The notes: generated by a model from the letters alone, not told the origin. Numbered from the stretch's first letter, positions 53,510 to 61,993 are shown. The stretch: 64,000 nucleotides of DNA from Leadbetterella sp964489955 (GCA_964489955.1 CAZBAV010000003.1:62001-126000), one strand, 5' to 3'. Program-made: numbers and translations.

Positions 53510-54463
53510 TTATTTTAAAAAAACTGTTGCATTGGTAAGCCATTTGTCAGAGCCATTTGTAGGTACTATCTTCACTTCATAAATAGCCTCTTCTATTTGG
53601 TATTCAGGGTAGGCTGCCGTAATGTTTGCGTATCGGGTAAGCTGCTTTACTGCTGTTATTTTTCCTTCTGCAGTTTGCTTCAAATATGGGAGTTCCAGAC
53701 TTAGTGTTTTTCCTTTTTCATATTGTCCAATGGCATGCTCAGGAACCGTAAAACGGAAGTAAACACTATTAGGAATATAGCCATTAAACAAGGAGAACCC
53801 TGCTGTAGCCAACTCGCCAGCATGCAGACTGATGGTTTCTACCAGCATATCGGTGGTGGCGATGATGTATCTTTCAGACAAAACTACCTGTACTTCTTGC
53901 AAAGCACCCAAAGCCTGGTCGGCCTGGCCTTGAGCCGCTAGCTTGGTTTCGTACCGTACTCCGATTTCGGCTTCATTAAGTTCGGCTTTCGCGGCATCTA
54001 GCTGAGCCTTTGCACCTTGGTATTTAGCCATAATTTCGTCATAAGACTGAGGAGAAATCATACTATCTGCAGCCATAGCTCTAGCACGGTTATACGATTT
54101 TTCGGCAAAGGTAAATTGCTCTTCCAGCCCTGATTTTTTAGCTCTCAATTGTTTCAATTGGTTGGCTGTAGCTCCGTTTTGCGTCAACGTTTTTTGAGCT
54201 TGCGTAGCTTTTACTGCACCCTGCACCTGAGATAATTTGGCATTGGCTTCCGGTACATCCAAAACCGCCAGCGTGTCTCCTTTATGTACCAGATCACCTT
54301 CTTCTACATTTATTTGAAGAATGCGGCCCGTAACTTTCGGAGCAAATGCTATTACATCACGTTTTACTTTTCCTTCCACTCTTTGCTCTGTGGACTTGTC
54401 AGAACAGCTGATTAGGCCTGCCAATAAAACGATTGACGAAGAGATTTTTATGAGACTTTTCAT
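53510..54463 (-). CDS. HlyD/periplasmic adaptor subunit, lipoprotein form
   Basis: The 317-residue protein has a lipoprotein signal (lipobox GLISC) and the membrane-fusion layout. A biotinyl-lipoyl half-motif (RILQINVEEGDLVHKGDTLAVLDVPEANA) near residue 45-75 comes first. A long coiled coil of about 100 residues and a beta-barrel part follow. It links the inner-membrane permease with the TolC channel. It sits 79 bp before the permease gene and 78 bp after the TolC-like gene. Confidence 0.87.
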   Translation of the reverse strand: MKSLIKISSSIVLLAGLISCSDKSTEQRVEGKVKRDVIAFAPKVTGRILQINVEEGDLVHKGDTLAVLDVPEANAKLSQVQGAVKATQAQKTLTQNGATANQLKQLRAKKSGLEEQFTFAEKSYNRARAMAADSMISPQSYDEIMAKYQGAKAQLDAAKAELNEAEIGVRYETKLAAQGQADQALGALQEVQVVLSERYIIATTDMLVETISLHAGELATAGFSLFNGYIPNSVYFRFTVPEHAIGQYEKGKTLSLELPYLKQTAEGKITAVKQLTRYANITAAYPEYQIEEAIYEVKIVPTNGSDKWLTNATVFLK

Positions 54464-54541
54464 TGTAGTAATATTTGTATTCAGCGTTGTCTGATGGAGC
54501 GGAGCCGAAGCTTAACCCAAATTGTCAACACCTAATAGTTT

Positions 54542-55933
54542 TTAAAGATTAATATTTTGACTGTTAAGAGAACCCGTAGCTTTTAATAAGGCAAAGGCCG
54601 TTCTTCTTTGGTTAAAAACCGCTTGCTGGTACTCCAGAGAAGCCGATAGAAAATCGTTTTCTGCATCTATTAATTCTGAAGATTTCAATAAGCCCGTTTT
54701 AAATTCTTTTGAAGCTTGACCTAAAGCTTCTTCTGCTACCTCCATCTGGGTTTTCTTAGCCGAAATCTCATTGTCCGCATTGTTTAGATCCGTTTGTGCT
54801 TTCACTAGATTTAGCTCTAAAAGCTCCTTCGCTTCGTCTTTTTCCAATTCCGCTATTCTCACTTCTACTTTTGCTTTCTGTATTTCTCTTTTGCCTTTCC
54901 AGCCGTCAAAAATCTCCCACTTAAAACCTACTCCAATCCTAAAGTCGGGTTGTAAAGCAATGTGATTTGTATACAGTGTGTTGTGACCCAGATTATATGG
55001 AAGCTCCGTCTTTCCCTTAAGTTTTGCATCAAAAAGGTTCATGTAACCTAAACTTGTAGAAGCCATCACCTTAGGTTTCCACCAGGTTTTAGCAGCCAAT
55101 ACCTGATGCTGGTTGGCTTTTATTACATACTCAAGAGCCAGTAGTTCTGGCCTGTTTTCTACCGAGTTTTGACTGCCCGCTGTAGCTATTACATTCAGAT
55201 TACTTTTTATCAATTTCAATCTTTCAGGAGCAATTCCCGTATACATTTCCAACTGATGGATAAGCAGATTTTTCTGCCCTTCGTACGACTGTTTTTTGCT
55301 ATTCAATTGGCTTTGAGCCACATCTAGTTTTTGCTTTTCATACTTTGTTATTAGTCCGTACTCCAAAGCCTTATCAGCCGTTTTTTTATGCAGGTCCAAC
55401 CGTCTCTGACTGTCATCAAGGAGTAATTTCACCTGGTCTAATAAAGCCAGTTGGTCGTAGGCTTTTAGCACATCTTCGGTGATTTGCTGCCGGTCTTTTT
55501 CTACTATGGTTTTTTGAGCATTAATTTTATCATTCAAGGCCTTTTTCATAGCAGGAATCTTTCCGCCAGAATAGATTAGAGTGCTAACATCTAAACCTGC
55601 TTGAACCAGGTTGGCTTTGCTGGTAATTCCATTATCAAGAGCGGGTAACTGATGGGCTCCATCTGAAAGATAAATTGTGGAGGCCTGAGTTCTTACATCA
55701 ATATTCTGAGCCATGAATCCATATTTTCCAGACACCTCCGCTGTAGGCAAATAGGCTTCTTTAAGTCGGTGCATATCAAGATTAGACACCTCAATATTCT
55801 GGTTAGCTATTTCTAACTTATGGCTTTTTTTCAGGGCACTTTCTATGAGCTCATTCACTGTGGGCGGAGTTTGCTGAGCTTCAGCTGAAATCCCTACCGC
55901 CAGGAATAGAACTGTGATTAATTTCTTTTGCAT
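54542..55933 (-). CDS. TolC-family outer-membrane efflux protein
   Basis: The 463-residue protein has a signal peptide (MQKKLITVLFLAVGISAEAQ) and two long coiled-coil repeats with strands between (the OEP fold). Examples are QLLDDSQRRLDLHKKTADKALEYGLITKYEKQ in the first and AEEALGQASKEFKTGLLKSSELIDAENDFLSASLEYQQA in the second. It forms the trimeric outer-membrane channel of the operon. The ATG at 55933 is used; a TTG at 55960 would add nine residues ahead of the signal peptide. An FNR-like box sits about 55 bp ahead of the start. Confidence 0.9.
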   Translation of the reverse strand: MQKKLITVLFLAVGISAEAQQTPPTVNELIESALKKSHKLEIANQNIEVSNLDMHRLKEAYLPTAEVSGKYGFMAQNIDVRTQASTIYLSDGAHQLPALDNGITSKANLVQAGLDVSTLIYSGGKIPAMKKALNDKINAQKTIVEKDRQQITEDVLKAYDQLALLDQVKLLLDDSQRRLDLHKKTADKALEYGLITKYEKQKLDVAQSQLNSKKQSYEGQKNLLIHQLEMYTGIAPERLKLIKSNLNVIATAGSQNSVENRPELLALEYVIKANQHQVLAAKTWWKPKVMASTSLGYMNLFDAKLKGKTELPYNLGHNTLYTNHIALQPDFRIGVGFKWEIFDGWKGKREIQKAKVEVRIAELEKDEAKELLELNLVKAQTDLNNADNEISAKKTQMEVAEEALGQASKEFKTGLLKSSELIDAENDFLSASLEYQQAVFNQRRTAFALLKATGSLNSQNINL

Positions 55934-55957
55934 TGTATTTTCTTTACGATTACGATG

Positions 55958-56001
55958 CAAAGTTCGGCAGGCTAAAATTCAGGATTTTTGATATATGTCA
56001 A
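55958..56001 (-). promoter_or_regulatory. Efflux-operon promoter with FNR-like box near -42
   Basis: The box TTGAT-ATAT-GTCAA (55988-56001) has nine of ten FNR consensus bases (TTGAT-N4-ATCAA). A -7 element GAACTTTG (one mismatch to TAnnTTTG) lies at 55965-55958 on the minus strand. The box centre is about 42 bp ahead of the predicted start (near 55952), the class II activator position. A Crp/Fnr-family gene lies upstream at 56450-57013. Confidence 0.5.
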
Positions 56002-56004
56002 ATA

Positions 56005-56453
56005 ATGAGTGATGGGTGATTAGTGATGAATGTTAGATTCTTTGTATATTTACTCATTATCAACACTTCTTTAACATGGATTACAATGAACTTTTTCGGC
56101 AAAAAAGCAAGAGCCTCGCTTTAGCCGTAATATCCTCCTTTGCCATACTCTGACCATGTTTAAAACAAGTTATTCGTTCGGCTACTTCGGTGGCAGCAAA
56201 TTATAGAGCGGTAGGTAGAGCCAGATCAGAAAAAGAAAGGTTTGCCAAACTTAGTATAGTTGTAGAAGAAGTCGATGAGACGCTGTTTTGGTTAGAAATT
56301 GTAGAGTCTTTAAAGCTACTCTCTCCCGAAAAAATAAGTTACTTAAAAGCGTGCACAGAAGAAATATTAAAAGCCACTGCTGCTTACCGGAAAAAGCTTG
56401 GTTCAGGGTTGTAAACTATCACCAATATGTATCATTTATCGCCTATCACTCAT
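56005..56453 (+). mobile_element. IVP-like element flanked by imperfect inverted repeats
   Basis: Left arm (56005-56034, starts ATGAGTGATGGGTGAT) and the reverse complement of the right arm (56424-56453, starts ATGAGTGATAGGCGAT) match at about 23 of 30 positions. The interval holds a degraded four-helix-bundle (23S rRNA intervening-sequence protein type) gene. The right arm also supplies the stop codon of the Crp/Fnr gene at 56450. The element sits between that regulator and the efflux operon. Confidence 0.5.
56076..56414 (+). pseudogene. Degraded four-helix-bundle protein gene (S23/IVP family)
   Basis: Reading from the ATG at 56076 gives MDYNELFRQKSKSLALAV, an in-frame TGA at 56151-56153, then the same frame continues with PCLKQVIRSATSVAANYR to 56414. 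VIRSATSVAANYRAxxRARSxxERFAKLSIVVEEVDETLFWLE is the hallmark of the 23S rRNA intervening-sequence protein family. The helix before RSATS is about six residues shorter than usual, so there has been both a small deletion and a stop. The intact downstream part could only start at a GTG at 56190. It is best seen as a pseudogene. Confidence 0.75.
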
Positions 56454-57013
56454 CTTTTTCCTCTTATTCTGCTCAAGGTTTCTTGTGTAATACCCAAATA
56501 AGATGCTATGTGTCCAAGCGGAGCTCTTTGAAGAATATTACCTTTAGTGTGTTCCAGAGTTTCGTAGCGTTGGTGAGCATTTTGGAATTGCAGAGCCACA
56601 ATACGCTGGTTGGCTTGATAGAGAAAATGAGCTAGAATATGGCTTTTTATCTTTTCCACAATAGGAAATTCATCCAAAAGCCGATTTAGTCCATCCTGCG
56701 AAATATACCTGAGTTGAGCATCTTCCAGCAGTTCAACGGTATACTGCGATTCCTCACGTTCCAGAAAACTTTTGCTGGGAGCCATGAAATTGCCTTCCAC
56801 AAAAAACTCGTAAGTGATATCCTTTCCTGCCTCATTGTAATAAAACATGCGAGCGAGGCCTTTCTCAATGAAAAAAATATGCTTAGCCACGTTTCCCATT
56901 TGAGATACAACTTCTCCCTTTGGTAAGGTTACAGAGTGAAACTCTCGCTGGATAGCCTGTAGGATGGGCTCGTTCAGGTCTACTATAGATGATATAGATT
57001 CTTCAAGCCGCAT
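56450..57013 (-). CDS. Crp/Fnr-family transcriptional regulator
   Basis: The 187-residue protein has an N-terminal cyclic-nucleotide-binding-type fold (SVTLPKGEVVSQMGNVAKHIFFIEKGLARMFYYNEAGKDITYEFF, about residues 27-72). A shorter C-terminal helix-turn-helix follows, with PLGHIASYLGITQETLSRIR. It has no visible Fe-S cysteines of Fnr type in the N-terminus. It lies upstream of and on the same strand as the efflux operon, separated from it by the IVP-like element. An FNR-like box precedes that operon, so it may be the regulator of that operon. The effector is unknown. Confidence 0.85.
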   Translation of the reverse strand: MRLEESISSIVDLNEPILQAIQREFHSVTLPKGEVVSQMGNVAKHIFFIEKGLARMFYYNEAGKDITYEFFVEGNFMAPSKSFLEREESQYTVELLEDAQLRYISQDGLNRLLDEFPIVEKIKSHILAHFLYQANQRIVALQFQNAHQRYETLEHTKGNILQRAPLGHIASYLGITQETLSRIRGKR

Positions 57014-57041
57014 ATTCTATTAATGTATTGTTGTCCTATAA

Positions 57042-57049
57042 CAAATATA
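57042..57049 (-). promoter_or_regulatory. Predicted -7 element (TATATTTG) of the Crp/Fnr gene
   Basis: Perfect TAnnTTTG on the minus strand, about 29 bp ahead of the ATG. No -33 TTTG at the right distance. Confidence 0.4.
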
Positions 57050-57105
57050 TGAACAAAAGTAGGCTTACTGTTTCCTTTTTCAAAAAGTGTCTCCGAATGA
57101 AAACA

Positions 57106-57137
57106 AAAAAGCTCCTTGATTTCTCAAGAAGCTTTTT
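57106..57137 (-). terminator. Terminator of the original tRNA-Phe gene
   Basis: AAAAAGCT-C-CTTGA and TCAAG-A-AGCTTTTT (57106-57119, 57124-57137) form a long stem with one mismatch, with a T run on the minus strand. It begins 2 bp beyond the CCA end of the tRNA fragment, as expected for the native tRNA transcription unit. Confidence 0.7.
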
Positions 57138-57138
57138 C

Positions 57139-57191
57139 TGGTGGTGATGGACGGAATCGAACCGCCGACACAAGGATTTTCAGTCCTTTGC
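57139..57191 (-). other. 3' half of tRNA-Phe (GAA), att site of the integrated element
   Basis: On the minus strand: anticodon stem AAGGA/TCCTT with loop CTGAAAA (anticodon GAA), then variable and T arms, then the acceptor strand CATCACC, discriminator A and CCA. The D arm and 5' acceptor strand are missing; the bases to the right (57192 on) do not fold into them. A tyrosine recombinase gene follows at 57342. This is the usual footprint of integration at a tRNA 3' end. The intact gene should be at the element's right end. Confidence 0.8.
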
Positions 57192-57267
57192 CTTATCTTT
57201 TCATAGAGAGCGAATTAGTATTTATATGTCTAATAATAAGACTATTAAAAAATATTTGTATTTAAAT

Positions 57268-57283
57268 GGTTTCATATGAATCC
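57268..57283. promoter_or_regulatory. Palindrome between att and the integrase gene
   Basis: GGT-TTCATATGAA-TCC contains a perfect 10-bp palindrome TTCATATGAA. It may be an arm-type integrase or excisionase site. This is inferred from position only. Confidence 0.25.
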
Positions 57284-57341
57284 ATATAAATCGGCAAAAT
57301 GTTTACGAATTGTTTTCGAATTTTTATTGTACATTTGCCCT

Positions 57342-58550
57342 ATGACAACAATAAAAGCAGTTATCAAATCGGATAAAAAGCAGGACGGAACGCACCCAAT
57401 TGCTATTAGAATTACTAAGGATAGAAGAACAAACTACATCCAACTGGGGTATAGCACTCCAAAAGAACTTTGGGATTCCAATTCTGGTAGAGTAAAAAAG
57501 GGCTATCCCAATTCCGCAAGGATGAATAACTTAATAGCGAAAAGAATTGCTGAGCTAGGCGAAAAAGCTTTAGAGCTTGAAACCACAAAAGATATAGTTA
57601 CTGCCACCTCTATAAAGAAAAGTACGAAAAAAGGGACTCCGCATATGATTTTAGAATATGCAGAGAAGTATCTTACGCTTTTAAAAAATTCAGGGAAGTA
57701 TAATCAATATACAGCTGACAAACCGAGAGTAAAGCACTTCAGAGAGTTCCTTAGGCAAGATATACCTTTACTACAAGTAGACACATCAACATTAGATTCT
57801 TTTAGAGCCTACGTTATAGGAAGTTTAAAACTTTCAGAGCGTTCGGCGGAAAATCATCTATCAATGGTGCGTTCCGTATTTAGTCTTGCAAAAAGAGAAG
57901 AAGCTATCAAACCAGAACAGACTCCGTTTGGAAAAGGAAAAGTTGTTATAAGGTTTCCTCAGACGGGTAAAACAGGACTCAATCTAAATGAAATTAAAAA
58001 ACTTGAAGATATTCATTTACCTGAAAGACCTAATCATTGCCGTAACCTGTGGCTTTTTTCCTTTTACTTTGCAGGAATGAGAATTTCAGACATCCTACGA
58101 CTGAAATGGAATGACATTCAAGATGACCGATTAATGTATGTCATGGGAAAGAATGGTAAGATAGGTTCGCTCAGAATTCCTAAAAAAGCAGAAAAAATAC
58201 TAGATCAATATAGAGGTATTAAAGCTAGTAATCATGATTTCGTTTTCCCTGAGCTTAAAGGTGTAGATATCTCAGATCAGTTTATTACCGAAAGAACAAT
58301 TGCGTTTAAAACAAGTGCAATAGATAAATGTCTCAAAAAAGACGTAGCTCCTGTAGCAGAAATCACTAAGCGACTGACTATGCACATTGCCAGGCATTCT
58401 TTCGCTACTGAAGCAGGAGACAAAGTTCCTGTTCAAATGCTTCAAAAGCTATACCGTCACTCTAGTGTACTTACGACAATTGGATATCAATCTGCATTTG
58501 TGAATAAAGATGCTGATGAAGCATTAGAAAAGGTTTTAGGAGAAATATAA
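57342..58550 (+). CDS. Tyrosine recombinase (integrase) of the mobile element
   Basis: Site-specific recombinase of 402 residues counted from the ATG at 57342. The active-site residues appear in order: R247 (AGMRISDIL), H348 and R351 (MHIARHSFAT), H373 (YRHSSV) and nucleophile Y382 (TIGYQS). The N-terminal arm-binding and SAM-like core-binding domains (about 5-205) match Bacteroidota integrases. An ATG at 57276 adds 22 residues, but the family opens near MTTIKAVIKSDKK. A TACATTTG lies at 57330-57337, so a leaderless transcript is possible. It is next to the tRNA-Phe fragment it presumably made. Confidence 0.9.
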   Translation: MTTIKAVIKSDKKQDGTHPIAIRITKDRRTNYIQLGYSTPKELWDSNSGRVKKGYPNSARMNNLIAKRIAELGEKALELETTKDIVTATSIKKSTKKGTPHMILEYAEKYLTLLKNSGKYNQYTADKPRVKHFREFLRQDIPLLQVDTSTLDSFRAYVIGSLKLSERSAENHLSMVRSVFSLAKREEAIKPEQTPFGKGKVVIRFPQTGKTGLNLNEIKKLEDIHLPERPNHCRNLWLFSFYFAGMRISDILRLKWNDIQDDRLMYVMGKNGKIGSLRIPKKAEKILDQYRGIKASNHDFVFPELKGVDISDQFITERTIAFKTSAIDKCLKKDVAPVAEITKRLTMHIARHSFATEAGDKVPVQMLQKLYRHSSVLTTIGYQSAFVNKDADEALEKVLGEI

Positions 58551-58612
58551 ATTATTCAACTTTTCTCTATTTGGGCCTAATTCTCTATTTTTGAATAAAA
58601 TGTAAAGCATAT

Positions 58613-58882
58613 ATGAATGTCATTTGCCTTGAAGATAAGGCTCTCTATTCCTTAGTAGACAAAGTTGTTGAACAAATAAAAGCAAAACATAATGTTACTT
58701 CTGACCGATGGATTTCTGGTGATGAAGCGATGCAAAAATTGAGAGTTACAAGTAAGACAACGCTACAAAAATTGAGGGATGAAGGAAAAATCAGATTTTC
58801 TCAGCCTGAGAAAAAGATTATCCTATACGATAGTTTATCAATCGATAGCTATCTTGAAAAACATGTACGTGAAACGTTTTAA
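58613..58882 (+). CDS. Helix-turn-helix protein, excisionase-like
   Basis: The 89-residue protein has a winged-helix/MerR-like DNA-binding segment in WISGDEAMQKLRVTSKTTLQKLRDEGKIRFSQPEKKIILYDSLSIDSYLE, the layout of small excisionase or HTH_17 proteins. Its place 62 bp after the integrase gene supports a role as a directionality factor or transcription regulator of the element. Either is possible. Confidence 0.75.
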   Translation: MNVICLEDKALYSLVDKVVEQIKAKHNVTSDRWISGDEAMQKLRVTSKTTLQKLRDEGKIRFSQPEKKIILYDSLSIDSYLEKHVRETF

Positions 58883-58894
58883 TCTTAAGCACTA

Positions 58895-59161
58895 ATGGAA
58901 GAAGAAAAAGTCGATCCCGCATATCAGAAGGGATACAACAATGGCTACTATATGTCGGAACACGAACCTGATTTAGCCAAGCAAATAAGCCAAATTGAAA
59001 ATGCCTCCGCTCATCTTGACGGTTTTAAGGCCGGACGCACTGAGTACTTCAGAGAACAAGTGAAAGACTTTAACAAATCGTGGACTAAAGATTTCACAGT
59101 CAATGAGCAGGATATGACTCAGGATAAAGATATGGACATTGACTTAGAGCCTGAACCCTAA
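58895..59161 (+). CDS. Hypothetical acidic protein of the mobile element
   Basis: The 88-residue protein is acidic and hydrophilic. The first part reads GYNNGYYMSEHEPDLAKQI, then GFKAGRTEYFREQVKDF, and it ends in a run of Asp/Glu. No motif is recognised. It begins 12 bp after the HTH gene, so it is probably in the same operon. Its stop overlaps the stop of the convergent gene at 59158. Confidence 0.55.
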   Translation: MEEEKVDPAYQKGYNNGYYMSEHEPDLAKQISQIENASAHLDGFKAGRTEYFREQVKDFNKSWTKDFTVNEQDMTQDKDMDIDLEPEP

Positions 59162-60276
59162 CGGATTAACCGGCTAGCAATAGGAACTATACCTTTAATG
59201 AACCATTTTTCATCTACCCTGATACACTCCACATTCAATAGCCGTGGTACTGTGATACTTCTTTCATCGGGTAGTAACTGGTTTATGATATCGGGATTTT
59301 GACCTCCCTTGTACCAAATATACTCGCTTACCGACGGGTCAAAAAGTTTATACAGCTCTACTTTCTCTACGTTTTTCAAATCTGTAGACTTGGACTTCTC
59401 TACCAGATTATTTGCTATTGAAACCAAGACATCTATATTTTCAATTTTTATTTTATCAATCCCCACCAAGTCATATGATGTATGCGTCCTAATCGAATCT
59501 AGGTAAAAGACGTTACAACTAGCCAAATCCCCATGTATTTTAATATCCCAAATATGCAGGTCCTTTATATATTCAGTATTCGTATAGCCAATATTAAAAC
59601 CGTCAAAACCGTCAGCATACTTCTTTTTAAAAGAATCAGATAACAAGTCCCACCCCTTAGAACGTAATTTTTCGTGTGCAACATACCGGTAAAAATCATT
59701 TACGAGTTTAATAATCTCGTAATTCATACCGCTACTTTGCGAATATTCCGCAGGCTCAGTAATTGTATTATTGTTAAGGAGTACCTCATTACGTCTTTGC
59801 TGGGAATGCAAAATTATATCTCGCTTAAAATCAACAACTCGATATTTGGGATTTTTACTGAGATATTTTGGGAAGTGCTTTTCTAGGAATAACTGAAAAT
59901 ATGCAGGGGCTACAAGTTCTGGTGTAAGTTCTAAATCCCCTTGCAAATTTCCTTCTAACTCTAAGTCCAGAAACTTAATACTTTCAATTAGTACATCGTC
60001 ATTTATATCTAAAACACCATCAACTGCTCTCTCTGTATTATAGTCCGTTAAATAGCGATAATAGATTTTAGTATCTAATGATTCCTTATTATTTACTTTA
60101 TAAATGAGATAGACATCTTTCCCATTCTCTTTTCTTGTTAGCTCCCAAAGTTTAGGTGAATACCTCTGCATTTCCTTCCCATTAGCATTCCACTCCTCTT
60201 CTTCTAAGACTTTTTCAATATAAGCATCAAATAAAACATAGTAGAATTTATCATATGCGAGCTTCTCAATTTTCAT
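59158..60276 (-). CDS. Unknown protein of the mobile element with NTF2-like C-terminal region
   Basis: The 372-residue soluble protein is the only minus-strand gene of the element seen here. It lacks a signal peptide and membrane helices. The region KLRSKGWDLLSDSFKKKYADGFDGFNIGYTNTEYIKDLHIWDIKIHGDLASCNVFYLD (about 215-275) follows the SnoaL/NTF2-like pattern of helices, a GY-NT turn and beta strands. The N-terminal half has no recognised motif. It could be an accessory (cargo) gene. It is divergent from the coupling-protein gene; a 15-bp palindrome lies between them. Confidence 0.5.
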   Translation of the reverse strand: MKIEKLAYDKFYYVLFDAYIEKVLEEEEWNANGKEMQRYSPKLWELTRKENGKDVYLIYKVNNKESLDTKIYYRYLTDYNTERAVDGVLDINDDVLIESIKFLDLELEGNLQGDLELTPELVAPAYFQLFLEKHFPKYLSKNPKYRVVDFKRDIILHSQQRRNEVLLNNNTITEPAEYSQSSGMNYEIIKLVNDFYRYVAHEKLRSKGWDLLSDSFKKKYADGFDGFNIGYTNTEYIKDLHIWDIKIHGDLASCNVFYLDSIRTHTSYDLVGIDKIKIENIDVLVSIANNLVEKSKSTDLKNVEKVELYKLFDPSVSEYIWYKGGQNPDIINQLLPDERSITVPRLLNVECIRVDEKWFIKGIVPIASRLIR

Positions 60277-60320
60277 GGCGGGGTAAAATTACATTTAATA
60301 CATTTTATCCTCAATATACA

Positions 60321-60335
60321 TTTCCATACTGGAAA
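60321..60335. promoter_or_regulatory. Palindrome between divergent genes, possible operator
   Basis: TTTCCA-TAC-TGGAAA is a perfect 6-bp inverted repeat with a 3-bp centre. It lies in the 145-bp divergent region before the coupling-protein gene. The HTH protein of the element is a possible binder. Confidence 0.35.
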
Positions 60336-60421
60336 TACCATGAAATATCGTACCCAAAACTTCCACGTAATATTGCGATTGCAAAGGCTATAAACGTATT
60401 CTAATCATTAAAACACTAACA

Positions 60422-61966
60422 ATGAAAACTTTTGAGTTAGACAGTCCCATCATACAGTTTGGAAAAAAAGACGGTATCAGTAATTGGACAATTCGTCATG
60501 CAGTCGAAGGTACACAAATCTTCGGCGGTATAGGTAGCGGAAAAACAAGTGGTTCAGGTAAAAAAATTGCAACCGAATTTCTTAAGAATGGATTTGGTGG
60601 TCTTGTCCTGACTGCCAAACCTGATGAAAAAGATTTATGGGTCGATTATTGTCTCAAAACAGGTCGTATTGATGATCTGATAATTGTTGAACCCAATGGC
60701 AAGTATCGTTTCAACTTTCTTGACTATGAAGCTGTAAATTCTCCCAAGGGACAAGCAAATACTGAAAATATTGTATCCGTATTAAAAACGGTTATTCAAG
60801 CCGCTCAAGAACAACAAGGGCATAGCGACGACAGTTTTTGGGATTCAGCACTGGATATGCTTCTTTTTAACACCATCGATCTTTGTCTTTTGGCATATGG
60901 ATCTGTTTCCATCGACAGACTTTATGATATTGCCCAAAGCATACCCAATAAAGGACAAAAAGTAGTCACTAGGCAAGAAGAGTTAGACGCCCTCCGAAGT
61001 GAGGAACGTTCGCAAGGGAAATCGCAAAGAGAACTTACTGCATTCGAAAATGCAATGGTTAAAGCCCATCAGAAGATTTTACAAAAAATTACAGACTGGG
61101 AAAACAGCCAAGACCCCGAAGATGTTTTAAAAACGTACAAAAGTGTAAATTACAGAGATTGGTTAAATGACAATTTCCCAGAAGCACGTTTATTCAATTA
61201 TGTCAGCCAATTCTTTCTCGAAAATTACACTCATTTAAGTGAAAAAACACGATCAATTGTTGACTTTCTTGTTTCTAGTTTTTTGTATCGCCTTTTGCGA
61301 GAACCTGTGTACTCCTTGTTTTGTAAAGGCAAGTCCAATTTTACACCCGAGGACTGCCTCAATGGAAAGATAATTCTGATTAACCTTCCTGTAAAAACCT
61401 ATTTCAAAGTAGGACGGGATTGTCAGATTCTTTTCAAATATATCTGGCAAAGAGCCATGGAAAAAAGAAATGTCAGCCAGAATAGAAGACCTGTTTTTCT
61501 GTGGGCTGATGAAGCCCAGAACTTCCTTCATGAGCACGATGCCGTTTATCAAGCGACTGCACGATCCAGTATAATTTCGACAGTTTATATTACTCAGAAT
61601 TTAGCGAACTATCACGCCTCTATGGGCGGAAACAAATCTGAGTACCGTGTAAAAAGCCTTCTGGGAACACTGGCTACAAAAATATTTCATGCCAATGCTG
61701 ATATAGAAACCAATCAGTACGCATCAGACCTATGTGGTCAGGTTTATTATGAAGATGTTCAGGATGGCGTTTCAATAGCCAAAGATTTTTCTCGCTCCCG
61801 TAATCGCTCCCTAATCTTAGAACAAGCAATACGTCCTGAGGAATTTGTCAATCTTCGCACAGGTGGGCAACTAAACAACCACACTGTAGGAGCAGTTATG
61901 CACAAACAAGGGGATTCACTGTTCAACGGAAGGAACTTCAATCGGGTTTTATTTTCTCAAAAATAG
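60422..61966 (+). CDS. VirD4/TraG-like coupling ATPase without membrane anchor
   Basis: The 514-residue protein is a P-loop ATPase of the FtsK/HerA-VirD4 type. The Walker A motif is GIGSGKT (residues 36-42) and the Walker B motif is in PVFLWADEAQNF near residue 360. Conserved positions of the TraM-recognition type follow (SSIISTVYITQNLA). Typical VirD4 proteins begin with two membrane helices; this one starts 35 residues before the Walker A and has none. The next gene (27 bp downstream) encodes a separate four-helix membrane protein that could supply the anchor. It would bring the relaxase-DNA complex to a secretion channel. Confidence 0.82.
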   Translation: MKTFELDSPIIQFGKKDGISNWTIRHAVEGTQIFGGIGSGKTSGSGKKIATEFLKNGFGGLVLTAKPDEKDLWVDYCLKTGRIDDLIIVEPNGKYRFNFLDYEAVNSPKGQANTENIVSVLKTVIQAAQEQQGHSDDSFWDSALDMLLFNTIDLCLLAYGSVSIDRLYDIAQSIPNKGQKVVTRQEELDALRSEERSQGKSQRELTAFENAMVKAHQKILQKITDWENSQDPEDVLKTYKSVNYRDWLNDNFPEARLFNYVSQFFLENYTHLSEKTRSIVDFLVSSFLYRLLREPVYSLFCKGKSNFTPEDCLNGKIILINLPVKTYFKVGRDCQILFKYIWQRAMEKRNVSQNRRPVFLWADEAQNFLHEHDAVYQATARSSIISTVYITQNLANYHASMGGNKSEYRVKSLLGTLATKIFHANADIETNQYASDLCGQVYYEDVQDGVSIAKDFSRSRNRSLILEQAIRPEEFVNLRTGGQLNNHTVGAVMHKQGDSLFNGRNFNRVLFSQK

Positions 61967-61993
61967 TTTTTATCAAATTTAAATTTTCAAACC

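Noticed and set aside
56190..56414. Intact 74-residue gene from a GTG at 56190
   Set aside because: It is the end of a longer IVP-like gene with an in-frame stop at 56151. The first helix would be missing, so I call a pseudogene.
57139..57191. Complete tRNA gene
   Set aside because: The D arm and 5' acceptor strand are absent, so it is only the 3' half.
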